A DNA stretch of 64,000 nucleotides from Naasia aerilata (GCF_030296595.1 NZ_AP027731.1:3224001-3288000); one strand, 5' to 3'. Counted from the stretch's first letter, positions 49,199-58,023 are shown. A program made the numbers and translations. The notes: generated from the letters alone by a model not told the origin.

Positions 49199-50050
49199 TC
49201 AGCCGCCGAGGCTGCGCACGAGTGCGGCGAGCGCCGCGATCGACGCGGCGGTCACGACCACACCCGCACCTGCCACCGTCTTGGCCGCCCGGCGCCACCG
49301 GCGGTCCGCGTCCGCCACGGCGCCCTCGATGCTCTCGCGGCGCTGCCGGTGCCGGACACCTTCGCCCGCGTCCGCCGCGGTCCCCCAGGTGGCGGGGAGC
49401 TCGGCGGCGTCGGCGAGGCGGTCGACGATGAGGGCGGAGCACACCTCCGGCAGCGAGCGCAGCCAGGGCAGGAGGTCCGCGGCCGCGAGCACGTGCACGC
49501 GGTCGGGCGGCGTGCGCACCAGGACGCGCTTGGGCGCTGAGAACACGACGACCGGAACGATCTCGACACCCGGCCGGAGGTGCTCGACGAGGCGCTCCTC
49601 GACCTCGCCGACCGCCTCGTCCGCCATCGCCATTGCCTGCGAGCCGACCCCGTCGACGGAGAGCAGGTCGGCCGAGATCCACACCGAGGCATCCCGCTCG
49701 TCCTGCGGGAAGACCGCGAAGACGCCGGCCGGTCCCACCAGGAGATGCGGGATGACAGCGGGTCCGGTCGGCACCGAGTGGAGCACGGTCCAGTCGGCGG
49801 GCAGGCGCCTCAGCAGCGTCGCGGTCTCCTCCTCGAGGAGGGCCCGCTCGTAGAGGGCCTGCACGGCGGGCCTGATCGGGGCGATGCCGAGGATCCGCTC
49901 CACCGCACGGCGCGGCCGGGCCGCGGCTTCCACGGCGACGGACTCCACCAGAGGCGCGAAGCCCGCTGGGCGTCCCCGGAGCGTGGGCAGCGGCGGTGCC
50001 GGAGCCTCCATCTCGCGCAGTGGCGTGCCGATGCGCACCCGAATCGTCAT
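49199..50050 (-). CDS. NERD-like domain protein with C-terminal membrane anchor
   Basis: The start is ATG 50050, giving 283 residues. The middle section PADWTVLHSVPTGPAVIPHLLVGPAGVFAVFPQDE (about 84-118) resembles the beginning of the nuclease-related domain (NERD), where a conserved residue triad lies in similar strands, but the usual catalytic glutamate and lysine are not both apparent. A second part, VEIVPVVVFSAPKRVLVRTPPDRVHVLAAADLLPWLRSLPEVCS, follows the NERD order. The C terminus has one hydrophobic helix (VVVTAASIAALAALV) with a very short tail. It is probably a membrane-linked protein, perhaps inactive as a nuclease. Function is unknown. Confidence 0.6.
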   Translation of the reverse strand: MTIRVRIGTPLREMEAPAPPLPTLRGRPAGFAPLVESVAVEAAARPRRAVERILGIAPIRPAVQALYERALLEEETATLLRRLPADWTVLHSVPTGPAVIPHLLVGPAGVFAVFPQDERDASVWISADLLSVDGVGSQAMAMADEAVGEVEERLVEHLRPGVEIVPVVVFSAPKRVLVRTPPDRVHVLAAADLLPWLRSLPEVCSALIVDRLADAAELPATWGTAADAGEGVRHRQRRESIEGAVADADRRWRRAAKTVAGAGVVVTAASIAALAALVRSLGG

Positions 50051-50124
50051 GTCGTCCCCCCGAACGTCGCGGCCCTGCTCGCCCCCGGCGGGAAGCACAG
50101 GGAGGCGGCCGTAGGCTCGACCCC

Positions 50125-50895
50125 ATGCGCTGGCGGACCGTCTCGGCATTCAAGCACGCGGGCCGGACGATGCTGGTCAAGCGTCTCGGCGCGGACGAAG
50201 GCCCGCACTTCGTGCTCGTGCACGGCATCGGGGTCGCATCCGCCTACTACCGCAGACTGGCGCGCGCCCTCGCCCCGCACGGGGCCGTGCACGCGGTGGA
50301 GCTCCCCGGCCACGGCGGCGCGCCCAAGCCCGCCGAGCCGATGTCGATCGAGGACTACGCCGGCGTGGTGTCCGCGTACGTGATCCAGCAGGGGCTCGTC
50401 GACCCGATCCTCGTGGGCCAGTCGATGGGCACGCAGGTGGTGACCGAGGCCGCCCTGCAGCACCCGAACCTCTTCCGCCGGGTCGTGCTGATCGGAGCCG
50501 TCGTGAATCCTCGGGAGCGCTCCGCCCTGCACCAGGGTCTCCGCCTGCTGCAGGACTGCATGTTCTTCGAGACGCCGACGTCGAACTGGGTCGTGCTGCG
50601 CGACTACGTGCGCACCGGGGTGCGCTGGTACGCGGCGACCCTGCCGGCGATGCTCGGCTACCACACCGAGGATGCGCTGCGGCGGCTGACGGCCGAGACC
50701 CTCGTCATCCGCGGCGGCCGCGACCCCATCTCGCGTCACGACTGGAACCTGCAGATGCGGCGGCTCATCCCGCTGGCCCGGTTCGTCGAGATCCCGCGCA
50801 AAGGGCATGTCGTCATGTACTCGGCTCCGGAGGCGGTGCTCGCTCCGATCCTGGAGCTCGCCGGCCTCGCGGCGACCGACGCGGCGGCCCGCTGA
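50125..50895 (+). CDS. Alpha/beta hydrolase
   Basis: The 256-residue protein has the oxyanion loop VLVHGIGVASAYY, the nucleophile elbow VGQSMGTQVVTEAA, aspartate in RGGRDPISRHDW and histidine in PRKGHVVMYSAP. ELPGHGGAPKPAEPMSI is the typical HGG/PGHG segment. The substrate is unknown; membership near epoxide-hydrolase or carboxylesterase families is possible. The start of the next gene overlaps its stop by 1 bp (TGATG), so the two hydrolases form one unit. Confidence 0.88.
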   Translation: MRWRTVSAFKHAGRTMLVKRLGADEGPHFVLVHGIGVASAYYRRLARALAPHGAVHAVELPGHGGAPKPAEPMSIEDYAGVVSAYVIQQGLVDPILVGQSMGTQVVTEAALQHPNLFRRVVLIGAVVNPRERSALHQGLRLLQDCMFFETPTSNWVVLRDYVRTGVRWYAATLPAMLGYHTEDALRRLTAETLVIRGGRDPISRHDWNLQMRRLIPLARFVEIPRKGHVVMYSAPEAVLAPILELAGLAATDAAAR

Positions 50896-51636
50896 TGCTC
50901 CGCCTGATCGCGAACGGCTGGTTCTGGTTCCTCGACTACCTCTACGTCGCCTACTGGCAGGTGCAGGGGTTCCTCTTCCGGGTCGACCCGTCGACCTACC
51001 GCTCCCCCGGCGCCACCGGCCGCGGTGCTGCTGCTGCCCGGGATCTACGAGACCTGGCAGTTCATGCGCCCGGTCGCGAACCTGATGCGCGCAAAGGGGC
51101 ATCCGGTCTACGTGGTGACGAAGCTCGGCTGGAACACGGCGACCATCGCGGCGAGCGCGGACCTCGTCGCCGCCTACCTGGAGGAGCAGGACCTCCGGAA
51201 CGTGCTCGTCGTCGCCCACAGCAAGGGCGGACTCATCGGCAAGTACGCGATGCTGCGCAAGGATCCGGAGGGCCGCATCGACCGGATGGTCGCGATCTCG
51301 AGCCCGTTCTCCGGATCCATCTACGCCCGGTACTTCCTGATGCGCTCCATCCGCGACTTCTCCCCCATGGACACGACGCTCCAGATGATGCGCGAGCACC
51401 TCGAGGTGAACGCGCGCATCACCTCGATCTGGGGAACGTTCGACCCGCACATCCCCGGCGGCAGCCGGCTCGAGGGCGCGACGAACATCCTGCTGAAGGC
51501 GTCCGGGCACTTCCGCATCTTCGGCACGCGCGAGCTGCTCGACGTCGTGGGCAGGGCGGTCGAGGGAGAGCCGAGCGCCCCCGCTGAGGCGGCGGCGGAC
51601 TTCCACGCCGCGGAAGGCCCGGACGCAGCCGCCTAG
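50895..51636 (+). CDS. Alpha/beta hydrolase (lipase-like), frameshifted
   Basis: Two frames make one protein of about 246 residues. The first part is hydrophobic (MLRLIANGWFWFLDYLYVAYWQVQGFLF), a possible membrane-associated helix. The second has LLLPGIYETWQFMRPVANLM, a nucleophile elbow VVAHSKGGLIGKYAMLR with serine, and ISSPFSGSIYARY. The final catalytic histidine is KASGHFRI. The frame changes near 51018-51024; unlike the other lesions here this one is a gain of one or a loss of two bases, since the downstream frame is offset differently. It is coupled to the preceding hydrolase. Probably an esterase or lipase of unknown substrate. Confidence 0.72.
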
Positions 51637-51662
51637 GGGTCGGGATGCGACCGAGTGCGGAC

Positions 51663-51746
51663 GCGCTGCACCCGAGCGGCGCTAGGAGTAGTCGCGGCCT
51701 CCCGGTGGGCGCTGCGCCCGAGCGGCGCTAGGAGTAGTCCCGGCCT
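51663..51746. repeat. Tandem 46-bp duplication over a stop codon
   Basis: A 38-base unit at 51663-51700 is repeated at 51709-51746 with two mismatches, 46 bp apart. The second copy covers the last residues and the stop codon of the small minus-strand gene at 51728-51937. The first copy gives the same ending in the next 46 bases but without a gene. Confidence 0.8.
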
Positions 51747-51937
51747 TCGTAGCCCTCGCGGCGGTACGTGTACTCCGGGGAGCTGAGGTCGAGCTCCCAC
51801 AGCTCCTCGACGGTCTCCCCGTCGATCTCCACCGACCGGGTGATCGTCCGCTGCGGCTCGCCCTGGATCAGCTCGAGCTCGACCGTCTCGGTCGAGTCCC
51901 CGCCGTCGAGGGTCGCCTGGTAGGTGTTCTCAGCCAT
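51728..51937 (-). CDS. Small acidic hypothetical protein
   Basis: The 69-residue protein starts with ATG 51937 and is rich in Glu/Asp/Thr. It contains ATLDGGDSTETVELELIQGEPQ and EIDGETVEELWELDLSSPEYTYRREGYEGRDYS. No cysteine, signal peptide or membrane helix is present. It ends at a tandem duplication. I do not recognise a family, although the beta-strand pattern is plausible for a small regulatory or stress protein. Confidence 0.55.
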   Translation of the reverse strand: MAENTYQATLDGGDSTETVELELIQGEPQRTITRSVEIDGETVEELWELDLSSPEYTYRREGYEGRDYS

Positions 51938-52072
51938 GGTCCGACCCTACCCCCGGGTGCACCGGGTGTTCCTGGGCGGTGCGTGCGCCGAGCGCGGCGC
52001 GTGACGACGAACGCGGGGCGTAGACAGGGCGCGCTCGTCGGTATGGGCCGCGCTCGGCGCCCACGGGCGCGC

Positions 52073-52450
52073 TCAGCTCACCGAGGGGATCTCCGCCGGC
52101 TCCTTCATGTACCACTCGGTGAACGAGGAGGCGCGGCCGTCCTCCTCGAGCACGATCACCCACAGGTTCCGGTAGGTGCGCCCGTCCAGGTACACCGTGC
52201 GCCCTTCCACCACCGCGGTCGCCCCTTCGCGAGCGACGGCGGTCCACTCGAACGTCCACTCCTCCGGACCGTCCTGGCGCTCGATCCAGCTCTTCACGAT
52301 CGCGTCGGCGCCCACGATCGGCTTCTCCCACGGCTCGTAGCGGTACTCGGCGCTCTCCGTGAAGAGGGCGCGGACGTCGGCCTCGTCGTTGCTCGTCCAG
52401 GCACGCAGGTAGCCCTCCAGCCAGGCGGTGAGATCAGGGGTTTCAGCCAT
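52073..52450 (-). CDS. NTF2-like (SnoaL-type) protein
   Basis: The 125-residue protein has the NTF2/SnoaL-like pattern: LTAWLEGYLRAWTSNDEADVRALFTESAEYRYEPWEKPIVGADAIVKSWIERQDG is the helix-rich first half, followed by strands FEWTAVAREGATAVVEGRTVYLDG and NLWVIVLEEDGRASSFTEWYM. These folds bind or isomerise small polyketide-like molecules or simply dimerise. No catalytic residue set is obvious. ATG 52450 is the start. It diverges from the hexapeptide-repeat gene. Confidence 0.8.
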   Translation of the reverse strand: MAETPDLTAWLEGYLRAWTSNDEADVRALFTESAEYRYEPWEKPIVGADAIVKSWIERQDGPEEWTFEWTAVAREGATAVVEGRTVYLDGRTYRNLWVIVLEEDGRASSFTEWYMKEPAEIPSVS

Positions 52451-52519
52451 GCGCCGGTTCTACCACCCCTGCGCCCCGCCGGGAATCCCTCGCGTCCGGT
52501 CGGTGTTGTTCCTTGTGAT

Positions 52520-52924
52520 ATGGGAAAGCAATTCGAAGAGTTCGAGGACGGCGGAGTCGTCCTCAAGTACCGCCGTCACATCAACGGCCGCGGCCTCGTC
52601 GCCATGACAGCCAAGGCCGACCCGTCCGCCTACGTCGCTTCCACCGCCTACATCGAGGCCGACTCCCGGGTCGACCGCGACGTGCGCATCGGCGAGGGCA
52701 GCTGGATCGAGCGGGACGCCATCGTGGGCCGGGGCGCTGTGCTCGGCGCGAACGTCCGCGTGGGCGCCGGCTCGGTCATCGGCCCGGGCGCCAAGATAGG
52801 CAGCCACTCCCGCGTAGGAGCCGGCAGCACGATCGGCGCCGCCGCCCGCATCCCGCACGACACCCACCTCCCCGCCGGCTCCCGCGTCGGCGCACCGCAC
52901 ACCGGCGACCTCCGCGCGGCGTGA
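52520..52924 (+). CDS. Hexapeptide-repeat (left-handed beta-helix) protein
   Basis: The 134-residue protein has an N-terminal acidic segment (EEFEDGGVVLKYRRHINGRG) and about ten coils of the LIVG-rich hexapeptide, from YVASTAYIEADSRVDRDVRI to GAGSTIGAAARIPHDTHLP. This fold is used in acyltransferases such as LpxA, but no acyltransferase active-site segment is clear and it is too short for a full trimeric enzyme of that kind. It may be a scaffold or a small transferase. ATG 52520 is the start. Function is unknown. Confidence 0.75.
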   Translation: MGKQFEEFEDGGVVLKYRRHINGRGLVAMTAKADPSAYVASTAYIEADSRVDRDVRIGEGSWIERDAIVGRGAVLGANVRVGAGSVIGPGAKIGSHSRVGAGSTIGAAARIPHDTHLPAGSRVGAPHTGDLRAA

Positions 52925-53021
52925 TCCGATGGCCGGGCGGCGGATCTCCGGACCTCCGCCGCTTGGCTAATCGCCGCTTCGGCGTCACGCTGGAGTCCTC
53001 GGGAGCGCGAAGGAGTGCGAC

Positions 53022-53851
53022 GTGCGGAGGATCGTGGGGCGCGTCGGCGTCCTGGTCGCCGCCGTCGGGCTCGCCGTGGCGGCCCTGCTGAGCGTCACGG
53101 TCGTGCCCCACCGGGGACCGGCATCGGTCGCGCAGGACAGCCAGTGCAACGCTCCCTTCCCCGTCAAGCTGTTCCCCGCGGAGCACACGGAGGCGCGGCT
53201 GCGCCAGATGGTCGTCTGCTCCAACCGGGCCGGAACGGCCACCATGTTCCTCAACCGGACCCGCGCCGTGTGGCTCGTCACGGAGCCCGCGTCCGGTCCG
53301 CTCTATCGGCTGCACACCTCGGACGCCAACGAGTCGTTCCTCGACCTCATCGGCCCGCACAGCCGAGCTATCCCGAGCGGGGCCACGGTGGTCTCGCTGG
53401 GCCCGCCCACGGCCACGAGGATCCGCGTCGACGCCGGCCTCACCCTCGCGCAGCTTGCGCACGACCAGCTGGTCGCGGCGCTGGGATCGACGGAGAGCCT
53501 GGGCAGGGCCGCCGTCAGCCCCGAGGGCAGCAGCGCACGGCGCGCCCTGAGCACCTGCCTCGCGGCCGTGCTCGCGCAGGTCGACGACCCTCAGCTGGCC
53601 CTCCGCTCCCGCGACCCCGCGAACGATCTCGCGGGTGCCGCCGGACGGGCCGCATCGGCGCCGTCCTCCGACTGCGTGCTGAACTGGCTGCAGGCGCAGA
53701 TCGACGCCGGCGTCCCGAGCGTGGACATCACGCCGTTCGCCTACGACGCGTTCGGCTGGAGCCGCGACTCCTCTTCGCGCGCTACGCGGACTCCGCCGGC
53801 GACACCTACCGCGGCGTCTCGGCCGGGGCCGACGCCGAGGCGGCCCGGTGA
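53022..53851 (+). CDS. Secreted/membrane-anchored paralogue 1 of a three-gene cassette, frameshifted
   Basis: The GTG at 53022 follows AAGGAG. The protein has an N-terminal hydrophobic segment ([21 protein letters not shown]) acting as signal or anchor, and then an unrecognised domain. Four cysteines recur in all three paralogues: Cys42 (QCNAPFP), Cys66 (VVCSNRAG), Cys179 (STCLAAVL) and Cys218 (SDCVLNWLQA). A C-terminal block FAYDAFGWSRDSLFARYADS and AGDTYRGVSAGAD is also shared with paralogue 2. One base is lost near 53769-53772; restoring it gives a stop at 53849-53851 and about 276 residues. It is coupled to the next gene by a 4-bp overlap. No known family is recognised. Confidence 0.72.
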
Positions 53852-54725
53852 GGCTGCGGCGGGGCGCCTCCTCCCATCCCCCTCGCTCCGGCCGCTCGGC
53901 GGCGGTGGTCGCCGTTGCGGCGCTCGCCGTCGCCGCCGCGCTGGCGGCCGTCACCGTCCCGCGCCAGGAGCCGGCGACCACCCGGCAGGACAGCAGGTGC
54001 ACGGAGGCCTTCCCGGTCCGGCTCTTCCCCGAGTCGCAGACCGAGGAGCGGCTGCAGCAGCTGCTGGTGTGCTCCAATCGGGCCGGGACGGCCACGCTGA
54101 CCCTCAACGGGACCCGGGCGGTCTGGGTGATCGACACCCCGACCCCACGTCCGCACCACCGGCTGTTCACCACCGAGGTCGACGAGTCGTTCCTCGATCT
54201 TGTCGGGCCCGAGGATCTCGGCCTCGTGAGCCGCGTGGCCACCGCCGTCCCGAGCGGCGCCGCGGTGATCTCGCTCGCGCCCTCCGCGACCACGCGGCTC
54301 CGGGTGGACGCCCGGCTGACCGTCGCCCAGCTCGTCTACTACCAGCTCCTCTCCTCCATGGACACGACCAGCGAGCTGCGCAGGACCGCGCTCGCGACGT
54401 CCCCCAGCAGCACCCGCCGGGCGCTCGGCAGCTGCCTGCACGCGATCCTCGGCGAGGTGGGCGAGCCGCAACGTGCGCTCTGGGGCGACCCGGTGGCCTC
54501 CCTCGTCCACGCCACCGGCCGCGTCGCCGCTGCTCCGTCGTCGGCGTGCGCGCTCGACTGGCTGCAGGCGAAGGTCGAGTGGGGGACGCCCCGGCCGACG
54601 GCACCCCGTTCGCCGACGACGTGCTGGACTGGGGAGACGACCGGCGGTTCGCCGCCTACGTCGTCTCCGCGGGCGACACCTACCGAGGCATCTCGGCGAG
54701 CGCAGACGTGGCGGCGTCCCGATGA
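53848..54725 (+). CDS. Secreted/membrane-anchored paralogue 2 of a three-gene cassette, frameshifted
   Basis: The GTG at 53848 overlaps the preceding stop. The N-terminal hydrophobic segment reads AAVVAVAALAVAAALAAVTV. The cysteines are Cys51 (SRCTEAFP), Cys75 (LVCSNRAG), Cys196 (GSCLHAIL) and Cys234 (SACALDWLQA). The shared core GTATLTLNGTRAVWVI and ESFLDLVG is nearly identical in spacing to paralogue 1. One base is missing in the GGGGG run at 54581-54585; restoring it gives GDAPADGTPFADDVLDWGDD and AGDTYRGISASADVAASR, with a stop at 54725 and about 292 residues. It overlaps paralogue 3 by 4 bp. Function is unknown. Confidence 0.72.
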
Positions 54726-55543
54726 TGCGGCGCCGCGGATTCCTCTCCGCCGCGCTGCTCGTGACCGGGCTCCTGGGCGCACTGGTCGGCCGGATGCCGT
54801 CGCCGCCTGCAGGAGCACCCGCCGACGAGGGCTGCCCGTCCGCGTTCCCGCACCGGCTGACGCCCACGCCGAGCGGAAGCCTCTACGACCGGTCGCTCGC
54901 GGCATTCCTCGTCTGCACGGACACCCACGGCACGCGCACCTTCCTGTCCAACGGCACCGACGCTGTCTGGGTCGTGCGCGCTCCGAAGGACATCCCGATG
55001 CAGCGGCTCGGCTCCTCGTCCCTCACGGCGTCGTTCCTCCGCTACGTCGACTCCCCCGTGCCGGTGCTGCCCGCGGGCGTGTCGGTGATCGTTCCCCGCT
55101 CCCCCGGCACCCTGGAGCTCCGGATCGATCCGCTCCTGACGGTCGCGCAGCTCGCCCACGACGAGATCGCGGGCTCCCTCGGAGACCAGGAGGAGGGCCT
55201 CCTCAACGCGGCGCTCGAGCAGCGCTCGGGCCGGGCGCGAGCAGCGCTGCTCCGCTGCACCGATGCCGTCATCGCCCATCTCGGGGACCCCGAGCCGGTG
55301 CTGGCCACCGGAGACCCCGCTCCGGCGATCGGCGCAGCGGCGAGCGAGGTGGCCGCGACGACGAGCGGCTGCGGCGCGGCGTGGCGGGAGGCGAAGACGG
55401 CCGCCTTCGTCTCCTCCGAGCAGATCACCTCGTTCGCCTATGACGTCGCCCGCTGGGAGGACGACTCGACCTTCCGGGTGCGGGCCGTGTCGGCGTCCAT
55501 CGCCTGGTGGGCGCTCGTCACCCCGCCGGGCACGCCCCGCTGA
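54722..55543 (+). CDS. Secreted/membrane-anchored paralogue 3 of a three-gene cassette
   Basis: The 273-residue protein starts at ATG 54722 (or 54725), overlapping the preceding stop, with a short signal-like segment (RRRGFLSAALLVTGLLGALV). The four family cysteines are Cys38 (EGCPSAFP), Cys65 (LVCTDTHG), Cys179 (LRCTDAVI) and Cys217 (SGCGAAWREA). The core GTRTFLSNGTDAVWVV and LTVAQLAHDEIAGSLG matches paralogues 1 and 2. The shared end FAYDVARWEDDSTF is kept, but the AGDTYRGxSA tail is replaced by AVSASIAWWALVTPP, so it lacks the last shared block. This is the only intact member of the three. Confidence 0.75.
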   Translation: MMRRRGFLSAALLVTGLLGALVGRMPSPPAGAPADEGCPSAFPHRLTPTPSGSLYDRSLAAFLVCTDTHGTRTFLSNGTDAVWVVRAPKDIPMQRLGSSSLTASFLRYVDSPVPVLPAGVSVIVPRSPGTLELRIDPLLTVAQLAHDEIAGSLGDQEEGLLNAALEQRSGRARAALLRCTDAVIAHLGDPEPVLATGDPAPAIGAAASEVAATTSGCGAAWREAKTAAFVSSEQITSFAYDVARWEDDSTFRVRAVSASIAWWALVTPPGTPR

Positions 55544-55560
55544 GCGCGGTCGCCGGCTTC

Positions 55561-55620
55561 CCGCATCACTTCGGACTAACCGCAACCGGAGACCGATGCG
55601 GATGGTCCGAAGTGATGCGG
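55561..55620. repeat. Perfect 16-bp palindromic element
   Basis: CCGCATCACTTCGGAC (55561-55576) and GTCCGAAGTGATGCGG (55605-55620) are perfect arms around 28 bases. It lies 18 bp past the end of the paralogue cassette, between it and the convergent rpsO, and can serve as the cassette terminator. Its sequence is unrelated to the 88-bp family. Confidence 0.75.
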
Positions 55621-55647
55621 TCGGCCGCCTCTGCACGGAGACGCAGA

Positions 55648-55679
55648 ACGGGCCGCCCACCCGAAGGTGGACGGCCCGT
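55648..55679. terminator. rpsO terminator hairpin
   Basis: ACGGGCCGCCCACC (55648-55661) and GGTGGACGGCCCGT (55666-55679) form a 14-bp stem with one mismatch and a CGAA tetraloop. It lies 54 bp past the rpsO stop on the minus strand. Confidence 0.7.
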
Positions 55680-55732
55680 CTGGAAGAAGCTCGCGGTGTC
55701 CGCGAAGAGCCTGCGGCTCGCCTCAGCGAAAG

Positions 55733-56002
55733 CTAGCGGCGGAGACCCAGACGCTCGATCAGCGACCGGTAGCGGCTGATGTCGATGTCCTGCAGGTAGC
55801 CCAGGAGCCGGCGACGCTGGCCCACGAGGAGCAGCAGACCACGACGCGAGTGGTGGTCGTGCTTGTGCTCCTTGAGGTGCTCGGTCAGGTCCTTGATCCG
55901 CTTGGTGAGGATCGCGACCTGGACCTCAGGGGATCCGGTGTCACCGGGGTGGGTTGCGTACTCTTCGATGATCGCCTTCTTGACGTCTGCTTCCAGTGCC
56001 AT
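55733..56002 (-). CDS. rpsO: 30S ribosomal protein S15
   Basis: The 89-residue protein is the full-length S15 of the small subunit, binding the 16S rRNA central domain. It begins [33 protein letters not shown], the invariant N-terminal region, followed by [36 protein letters not shown], the helical rRNA-binding core, and ends IERLGLRR. In many bacteria rpsO is directly upstream of pnp; here it is about 12 kb from pnp on the same strand. ATG 56002 is the start. Confidence 0.97.
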   Translation of the reverse strand: MALEADVKKAIIEEYATHPGDTGSPEVQVAILTKRIKDLTEHLKEHKHDHHSRRGLLLLVGQRRRLLGYLQDIDISRYRSLIERLGLRR

Positions 56003-56172
56003 AGATTCGATCCCCTTCCTCTTCGTTGCGCGGTGCTCGTCACCCGATGTGCGAGCTCTCTTGATCCGCGGCCGTTCGACGGCGACGTACGAGCATACCA
56101 GGCGCTGAACCCCGCACTGCCGCGGGGCCCCAGTCGGGCGATGACCGCTCCTCGGTCCGACAGGATGGACAG

Positions 56173-57468
56173 GTGCCGCGCAGCCACCTCCTCGACGTGT
56201 CGCCGCTGCGCGCGAACCCGGCCTACGCCCGGATGTGGTCCGGCCAGGCGATCGGCGGCATCGGCGGCCAGCTGACGATCGTGGCCGTCGGCCTGCACAT
56301 CTACGAGCTGACGCGGTCGACCCTCGCCGTCGCGCTGGTCGGCGTGATCGCGCTGGGACCCACAGTCCTCGCGGGACTGTACGGCGGCGCGCTCGCCGAC
56401 GCACTCGACCGGCGGCGGCTCGCGATCCTGGCGGCGAGCGTCGCCTGGGCGAGCACCGGGACGATCGCGGTGCTGGCCTGGCTAGGTGCGGAACAGGTGG
56501 GCACCCTCTACGTGCTGACGGCCATCACAGCGGCGGCGAGCACCGTGCTCTCGGCGACCTCGGCCGCGATCACGCCCCGACTCCTCCCCCGCGAGCTGCT
56601 GCCCGCCGCCTCCGCGCTGGGCGGCATCAGCAGCGGGATCGCCATCACGGTCGGGCCGGCGATCGCGGGAGTCCTCGTCGCGGCGGTCGGCTACGCGTGG
56701 ACCTACTCCCTCGACGTCGTGCTCTTCGTCGCGGCGTTCACCGGCATCGTCACGCTGCCCGCCCTGGCTCCGGACCCGAGCGCGAGCCGTCCGGGGCTGC
56801 GCTCAGTGACGGATGGTCTCCGCTTCCTGACGCGCGCTCCGAACATCCGCATGAACTTCCTCGTTGACATCGTCGCGATGGTCTTCGGCCAGCCTCGCGT
56901 GCTCTTCCCTGCGCTGGCGGCGCTCGTCCTCGGCGGCGGCCCTGTGACCGTGGGGCTGCTGACCGCGTCCTTCGCAGCGGGCGCCCTTCTCTCCGGGCTC
57001 TTCTCCGGCCGGCTCGGGGAAGTGCGCGCCCACGGCCGGGCGATCGGCTTCGCCGTGGAGGCCTACGGAGCGGCGATCCTCGGCTTCGGGCTCGTGGTCG
57101 CCTTCTCGATGCTGCTGGGCGGCAACGTGGGATCGCACGGAGAGCCGGCGTCGACCCTTCCGCTCGTGCTCGCCGGCCTCCTGCTCGCCGCCGCGGGTGC
57201 CGCGGACAATGTGAGCGCCGTCTACCGGTCGACGATGCTGCAGGCCGCCGTCCCGGACGTGTACCGCGGACGGCTGCAGGGCGTCTTCATCGTCGTGGTC
57301 ACCGGCGGCCCGCGGATCGGCGACCTCTACGTAGGGCTCACCGCGTCGCTGGGCCTGCTCTGGCTGCCCCCGGTCGCGGGCGGGGTGCTCATCCTCGTCC
57401 TCGTCGCGCTGCTCGTGGCACGGTCGCGCTCGTTCCGCTCCTACGACTCGCTGGCACCCCAGCCCTGA
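56173..57468 (+). CDS. MFS exporter, EntS-like
   Basis: The 431-residue protein starts at GTG 56173 and has about 12 helices. [35 protein letters not shown] and [28 protein letters not shown] are characteristic of the EntS/YbdA-type group, which exports enterobactin-like siderophores in some species. [39 protein letters not shown] is the central block. The siderophore-interacting protein at 60857 may have a related theme, but the genes are not linked in an operon. The exact substrate is not known. Confidence 0.82.
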   Translation: MPRSHLLDVSPLRANPAYARMWSGQAIGGIGGQLTIVAVGLHIYELTRSTLAVALVGVIALGPTVLAGLYGGALADALDRRRLAILAASVAWASTGTIAVLAWLGAEQVGTLYVLTAITAAASTVLSATSAAITPRLLPRELLPAASALGGISSGIAITVGPAIAGVLVAAVGYAWTYSLDVVLFVAAFTGIVTLPALAPDPSASRPGLRSVTDGLRFLTRAPNIRMNFLVDIVAMVFGQPRVLFPALAALVLGGGPVTVGLLTASFAAGALLSGLFSGRLGEVRAHGRAIGFAVEAYGAAILGFGLVVAFSMLLGGNVGSHGEPASTLPLVLAGLLLAAAGAADNVSAVYRSTMLQAAVPDVYRGRLQGVFIVVVTGGPRIGDLYVGLTASLGLLWLPPVAGGVLILVLVALLVARSRSFRSYDSLAPQP

Positions 57469-57492
57469 GACGGCGGCAGGCGGCCGACGCTG

Positions 57493-58023
57493 TCAGAGCC
57501 GCCCGGCGACGGCGCGCGCGGCCTCCTCGATGCGCGGCACGTTCTCGAGCGGGTCGTTGAGGAGCACGAGCCGGATCGCCACCCACGTGGTGCCCTTGCG
57601 GAAGAAGATGGCGTTCTCCTCCTCGTGAGCCTCGTCACCGATGCCCGGGACGTCGGTGAAGGTGTGCTGCAGGTCCACGTCGACCTCGTAGAACTTCTTG
57701 GCCCCCGCGCTTGCGTAGATCTCGACCTGCGCCGTGGGCCCCTCGACGGGACCCGTGTAGGAGCAGGAGGGCTCGCTCGGGTTCCCGGGAACGGCCGGGT
57801 CGAGCGGGGTGCCGGCGAGCGCCTCGGCCTCCTGCTGCGGCAGGAGCGCACACGCGTCGAGAGGGGCGGGGGCCGCGGCGGGCGCCTCGCTGGGCGCCGC
57901 CGAGGCGGGAGAGTCGTCGAGCGGCCCTTCGCTGACCACGGCGCCAGGGGCCGGCGACGGCGAGGAGCATCCCGCGAGCGCGGCGACGGCGAGCGGCAGC
58001 AGGACGAAGACGGTACGGCGCAC
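57493..58023 (-). CDS. DUF3558-like secreted lipoprotein
   Basis: The start is GTG 58023 with a 176-residue product. The signal ends in a lipobox LAGC, then a Ser/Pro/Ala-rich linker. The folded part starts LDACALLPQQEAEALAGTP, the opening of the actinobacterial DUF3558 lipoproteins, with a second cysteine in PSCSYTG forming the likely disulfide. The remainder, VEIYASAGAKKFYEVDVDLQHTFTDVPGIGDEAH, also fits. Function is unknown. Confidence 0.75.
   Translation of the reverse strand: MRRTVFVLLPLAVAALAGCSSPSPAPGAVVSEGPLDDSPASAAPSEAPAAAPAPLDACALLPQQEAEALAGTPLDPAVPGNPSEPSCSYTGPVEGPTAQVEIYASAGAKKFYEVDVDLQHTFTDVPGIGDEAHEEENAIFFRKGTTWVAIRLVLLNDPLENVPRIEEAARAVAGRL

Noticed and set aside
51663..51746. 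A CRISPR-like repeat
   Set aside because: There are only two units, spaced 46 bp with an 8-bp gap, no spacer series and no cas genes.
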